Below, piece after piece: positions 60,986 through 64,000 of a stretch of DNA of 64,000 bases; position 1 is the first letter of the stretch, and the number at the start of each line of letters is the position of its first letter. The notes below the pieces were generated by a model, which saw only the letters and a list, made by a program, of their open reading frames with translations, ran no database searches and was not told the origin of the DNA. The translations under genes and the position numbers were made by a program. Location: assembly GCF_014638275.1 (NCBI RefSeq), contig NZ_BMFJ01000001.1:1476338-1540337 (forward strand), in the 5' to 3' direction. The stretch comes from Primorskyibacter flagellatus. Its GTDB lineage: Bacteria; Pseudomonadota; Alphaproteobacteria; Rhodobacterales; Rhodobacteraceae.

Positions 60986-61787
60986 TACCCGCCGCCTCGT
61001 CGTGCACGCGCCGATGATCGTGCTCTCGCTGCTCGCGGTCTTCCCGGTGTGGTGGATGGTCGTGACATCGCTCAAGCCCGAGAACGAGATCTTCTCGACC
61101 CGGCTCTGGCCCGCCTCTCCCAGCCTGGAAAACTACGCCTATGTGCTGGACGCGATCCCGATGATCCGCATCCTCTGGAACACCTTCGCGATGGCCGCCG
61201 CCACGGCGCTGGCGCAGGTGCTGACCGGGCTTTGCGCGGCCTATGCGCTGACACGGTGGCGGTTCCGGGGATCGGGGATCGCGCAGGGGCTGATCGCGCT
61301 CAGCTGGCTGGTGCCGTTCCAGCTGACGATGATCCCGAACTACGTGCTCGCGACCAAGTTGGGGATGCTGAACACCATCGCCGGGCTGGTGATCCCGAAC
61401 GCGGCGGCGGCCTTCGCTGTGCTGGTGCTGACCAACGCGATGCGCAGCTTCCCCAAGGATCTGATCGACGCGGCGCGGATGGACGGCGCGGGGCATCTCC
61501 GCGTCCTGTGCGAGGTCGTGGTGCCGAACCTGCGCGCGCCGCTCGCCTCGCTTGGCGTTCTGGCCTTCATCTCGGCCTGGAACGAATACTTCTGGCCGCT
61601 GCTGCTGACCCGCCGGATCGAGGATACCGTTGTCCAGATCGGACTGCAGATGTTCATGACGCAGGAGGGCAACCAGTGGGGCGCGATGATGGCGGCGGCG
61701 ACGCTGGCCTCCCTGCCGATCCTGCTGCTTTATCTTGTGCTGCACCGGCAGATCATCGACAGCTTCATGCGGTCGGGGATCCGGTAG
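60975..61787 (+). CDS. ugpE: ABC transporter permease (UgpE type)
   Basis: The 270-residue protein (ATG 60975, MKADTRRLVV) has six helices, the motif VWWMVVTSLKPENEIF after the first helix, the EAA loop DLIDAARMDGAGHLRVLCEV, and FISAWNEYFWPLLLT. It closes the ugp-type operon and converges with the BMP-like gene, with a gap of 6 bases. Confidence 0.92.
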   Translation: MKADTRRLVVHAPMIVLSLLAVFPVWWMVVTSLKPENEIFSTRLWPASPSLENYAYVLDAIPMIRILWNTFAMAAATALAQVLTGLCAAYALTRWRFRGSGIAQGLIALSWLVPFQLTMIPNYVLATKLGMLNTIAGLVIPNAAAAFAVLVLTNAMRSFPKDLIDAARMDGAGHLRVLCEVVVPNLRAPLASLGVLAFISAWNEYFWPLLLTRRIEDTVVQIGLQMFMTQEGNQWGAMMAAATLASLPILLLYLVLHRQIIDSFMRSGIR

Positions 61788-61793
61788 GCCGGT

Positions 61794-62702
61794 TCAGGAC
61801 GCAAGCTCCAACTCAGGCCCGTCGTAGGTGGTCGGCACGGGCAGCGCGCCTGACGCGATCCGGTCGGCAATGGTGGCAAGCTCACCCGCCAGGGCGGCAT
61901 CGACATCGGGGGCCAGCGCCAGTTGGACCGCTCCTTCCGCCACACCGAGGTGCTCCACCGCCGCCGGTGTCTGCCCGGCCAGAAGATCGGTGACCGCGCG
62001 CCGCACGCCTAGGTCGATCCGGGCCACGGCAGAGGCGATGTAGACCTCCGGGTCCGCAAGGGTCCAGTCGCCGACATTGCCGATCTGCCGGATGCCGGTG
62101 GCCCTGCACGCATGGGTGGCACCATCGCGGGCAGCGTTGAGCATGGTGAACAGCACGTCCGCCCCCTGCCCGGCGATGGCTCTCGCCCAGGCCTCCGTCA
62201 CCGCGCCGTCGTCCTGTGTGCCGCAGAAGCCGGTGACAAGGCGCACGGCGGGATCGGTATGGGCCACCCCGGCGGCAAAGGCGGCGCGGCCCTTCAGCCC
62301 CGGCGTGACCCGGTGCCCGGAGAGGTGCCCGACCGTGCCCGTGCGCGTCACCTTCGCGGCCAGGCACCCGGCGAGGAAGGCGGAGTGTTCCTGCAACACG
62401 TCATAGCTCGCGATGTTCGGGGCCGTGACCTCTCCCTGCACGATGGCGAAGGCGCGGTCGGGAAAGCGGGCGGCGACCTCGGGCGTGACCCGGTTGCCCT
62501 GCCCGCCGATGAAGACGACGGCATCGCTGCGGTCGGCGGCGGCGGTCAGGGCGGAGGTCATGGCGGCGGGGTCGAAGGGCGTGCCATGCACGATCTCGAT
62601 CTCCGCTCCGGGCAGGTCACGGGCCGCCTCCGCCCCCTCAAGTGCGCAGGCGTTGAAACCGGTGTCGTGCAGGGCACCCACGAAGAAGACGGCGATTTTC
62701 AT
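61794..62702 (-). CDS. BMP family (basic membrane protein/Med-type) ligand-binding protein without signal peptide
   Basis: The 302-residue product has the type I periplasmic fold of BMP/PnrA proteins: MKIAVFFVGALHDTGFNACA, then DAVVFIGGQGNRVTPEVAAR, then IASYDVLQEHSAFLAGCLAA, then VLFTMLNAARDGATHACRAT. Members are normally lipoproteins or secreted, but here the first strand starts at Met1, leaving no signal or lipobox. Either it works in the cytoplasm or the true N-terminus is unusual. It is coupled by a 4-bp overlap to an NMT1-like gene. Confidence 0.82.
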   Translation of the reverse strand: MKIAVFFVGALHDTGFNACALEGAEAARDLPGAEIEIVHGTPFDPAAMTSALTAAADRSDAVVFIGGQGNRVTPEVAARFPDRAFAIVQGEVTAPNIASYDVLQEHSAFLAGCLAAKVTRTGTVGHLSGHRVTPGLKGRAAFAAGVAHTDPAVRLVTGFCGTQDDGAVTEAWARAIAGQGADVLFTMLNAARDGATHACRATGIRQIGNVGDWTLADPEVYIASAVARIDLGVRRAVTDLLAGQTPAAVEHLGVAEGAVQLALAPDVDAALAGELATIADRIASGALPVPTTYDGPELELAS

Positions 62703-63679
62703 GTGGGTGCTCCGTTGGCTGGCATGCGGGCGCGGTCGGCGACGGGGGGCAGGAAGCGACGGTCGAAGATCTCTTCCGGCGCGGGCGTGCGGGCGTATCC
62801 CTTGGCGGCCACGATCAGGCGGGCGATTTCGGCCAGCCGGGCGTCGTCGATGTCGCCTAGCCCCCCCTGCGCGGCGGCGTCCCCCATTTCAAGCGCGAGC
62901 GTACCGGCCAGGCGCGCGCGATTGGCGGCGCGGTCCAGCGCGGGATTGCGGCGGGCGACGGCCTCTATGGCGGCGTCGATGTCGGCCACGCAGTCCTTCA
63001 GCCCGGCGGTGACGGCCCGGCAGAGCCCGGCCACAGCCTCCGGATGCCGGTCGCGGAACGCGCGCGTGACCATCAGAGCGCCACCGCCAAACGCGGGCGC
63101 GTGGTCGATCCAGGTGATATGGCGAAGGGCCTTCGGCGCATCGACCCCGGCCTCCAGCGCCTGCGCCGCGACGGTGTTGACGAAGCCGAAAATGCCATCC
63201 CATTCGCCCGCCAGCATCTGCGGGACCATCTCTGTGTGCGGCGCGTCCGATATGGTGATCTTCACGCTCTCAGGGTCGAGACCGGTGGCGCGGCAGAACT
63301 CCGGAAACAGCAGCATCGCGGCATCCTGCGGGTGAGAGATCAGATGCTTCCCCTGCAGATCGGCGGGGCTGCGGATCGGCCCGGCGGCGTCGACGGCGAT
63401 GGTGTAGGGCGGGCGGTTGTGGATGGCCATGACCGCGACGGGCGTATCGGCGCGCCCCTCGGCAACCATGCGCACCAGTTCGTTGAGGTCGCCGTAGCCC
63501 GCGTCATAGTCCCCGGTTGTCATCGTGTCGACGGCACGGGCGAGAGAGGTGCCCTCGGTGAAGGTGACCTCCAGCCCCTCGGCCGCGAAATGGCCGTTGT
63601 CGGCGGCGAGGAAGAACCACGCCTGCGGGCCGGAATAGAAGGTGTTCAGGATGAAGCGGAGGGGGAGGAGGTCGGTCAT
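62699..63679 (-). CDS. NMT1/THI5-like ligand-binding protein without signal peptide
   Basis: From ATG 63679 the 326-residue product begins MTDLLPLRFILNTFYSGPQA and follows the NMT1/SsuA type II binding fold: FFLAADNGHFAAEGLEVTFT, then TGDYDAGYGDLNELVRMVAE, then LISHPQDAAMLLFPEFCRAT. Such proteins carry thiamine precursors, sulfonates or pyrimidines to ABC importers, or, as in THI5, are enzymes. The start lacks a signal peptide; the longer upstream frame adds a basic, non-hydrophobic stretch. No permease or ATPase lies with it in the window. The 234-base upstream gap holds no gene. Confidence 0.8.
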   Translation of the reverse strand: MTDLLPLRFILNTFYSGPQAWFFLAADNGHFAAEGLEVTFTEGTSLARAVDTMTTGDYDAGYGDLNELVRMVAEGRADTPVAVMAIHNRPPYTIAVDAAGPIRSPADLQGKHLISHPQDAAMLLFPEFCRATGLDPESVKITISDAPHTEMVPQMLAGEWDGIFGFVNTVAAQALEAGVDAPKALRHITWIDHAPAFGGGALMVTRAFRDRHPEAVAGLCRAVTAGLKDCVADIDAAIEAVARRNPALDRAANRARLAGTLALEMGDAAAQGGLGDIDDARLAEIARLIVAAKGYARTPAPEEIFDRRFLPPVADRARMPANGAPT

Positions 63680-63913
63680 GGTCCGGTTGCCTTGTTCTGC
63701 TCGACAGGATTTCTTCACCTGTCCTGTTTTTCCCGAAAATGTTGGCGCATCGACCATTTGCCCCGCCCGCCGGGCTGCGCCGGCCCGGCCCACTGGAGCC
63801 GCGCGATTGCGCCACCCTGCGGGTCGGCTCGGCCCTCGGCGCGTATCGGCGATGGCAGGTCCGTCAGGAGCCGGATCGGCCGGGGTTCGCCCCCGGCCGT
63901 CCGCCCCGCCCGA

Positions 63914-64000
63914 TCACCCGCCGTTGACGTTGGCCGCCTTGATCAGCGGCGCCCAGGTGTCGATCGTGCCGCCGACGAAGGTGGTGAATTCCTCGGACGT
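63914..64000 (-). CDS. C-terminal end of a TctC-type (Bug) binding protein (partial)
   Basis: Only the last 28 codons are inside the window. The end, TSEEFTTFVGGTIDTWAPLI followed by KAANVNGG, matches the typical Bug-family C-terminus (EF..F...E...W..VI..A). The stop codon is at 63914-63916. The call is based on that short tail alone. Confidence 0.55.
   Translation of the reverse strand, partial: TSEEFTTFVGGTIDTWAPLIKAANVNGG

Overview
The window looks like chromosomal DNA of a high-GC alphaproteobacterium, most likely a member of the Rhodobacteraceae (Roseobacter or Paracoccus relatives). The case rests on the block alaS-recA-sulfotransferase-cckA, a direct-repeat SOS box of the alphaproteobacterial type (GTTC-N7-GTTC), a perfect CtrA-type box (TTAA-N7-TTAA) before cckA, the density of TRAP, tripartite tricarboxylate and ABC uptake systems, and an intergenic repeat of a kind common in this family. 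No rRNA, tRNA, CRISPR array, transposase, phage gene or origin was seen. No stretch longer than 300 bases lacks a gene; the longest gap is 606-896.

Layout. 1-6.5 kb: housekeeping (partial alaS, recA, a small sulfotransferase-like gene, the cell-cycle kinase cckA, an RsmB-type rRNA methyltransferase). 6.5-15.9 kb: a catabolic block with an alpha/beta hydrolase, a small SCP2-like protein, an NDP-forming acyl-CoA ligase, an M20 amidohydrolase and a complete branched-chain-amino-acid-type ABC importer (livGFKHM). 16.1-23.9 kb: a sugar regulon with a LacI repressor, two matching operators, a TIM-barrel isomerase-like protein, a Gfo/Idh dehydrogenase, a ribose-type ABC importer and a glucokinase. 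23.9-26.9 kb: a TonB/ExbB/ExbD operon with two ExbD proteins, one without the proton-carrying Asp. 27.0-43.4 kb: two catabolic modules side by side. Module A is a TAXI-TRAP transporter, AtuA, a separate AtuA-like small domain and a thiolase-like protein with a C-terminal extension; a LysR gene is divergent from it and an acyl-CoA ligase lies beyond. Module B is IclR, a thiolase-like protein, a DUF35 protein, an acyl-CoA ligase and TctB-TctA. 43.4-46.5 kb: a glutathione transferase with a divergent HxlR regulator, a TctC-type binding protein and an XRE-cupin regulator. 46.7-51.0 kb: glxBCD-glnT-type genes (three split glutamate-synthase-like subunits and a glutamine-synthetase-like ligase). 51-54.4 kb: two PLP enzymes, each with its own divergent regulator. 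54.4-61.8 kb: a second RsmB-like methyltransferase, a TetR regulator and an ugp-type ABC operon that carries a phosphoesterase gene. 61.8-64 kb: two solute-binding-fold proteins without signal peptides and the end of another TctC-type gene.

How the genes work together. Most of the window is a set of small self-contained uptake-plus-catabolism units, usually a regulator, an importer and two to four enzymes. Genes within units often overlap by 4 bp (ATGA), a sign of translational coupling. Strong GC-rich hairpins follow the binding-protein gene in all three ABC operons. The most unusual content is the pair of 27-43 kb modules, whose thiolase-like proteins both lack the usual nucleophilic cysteine and appear to be paired with an OB-type domain, fused in module A and separate in module B, and the ExbD pair in which one partner has Asn in place of the key Asp.
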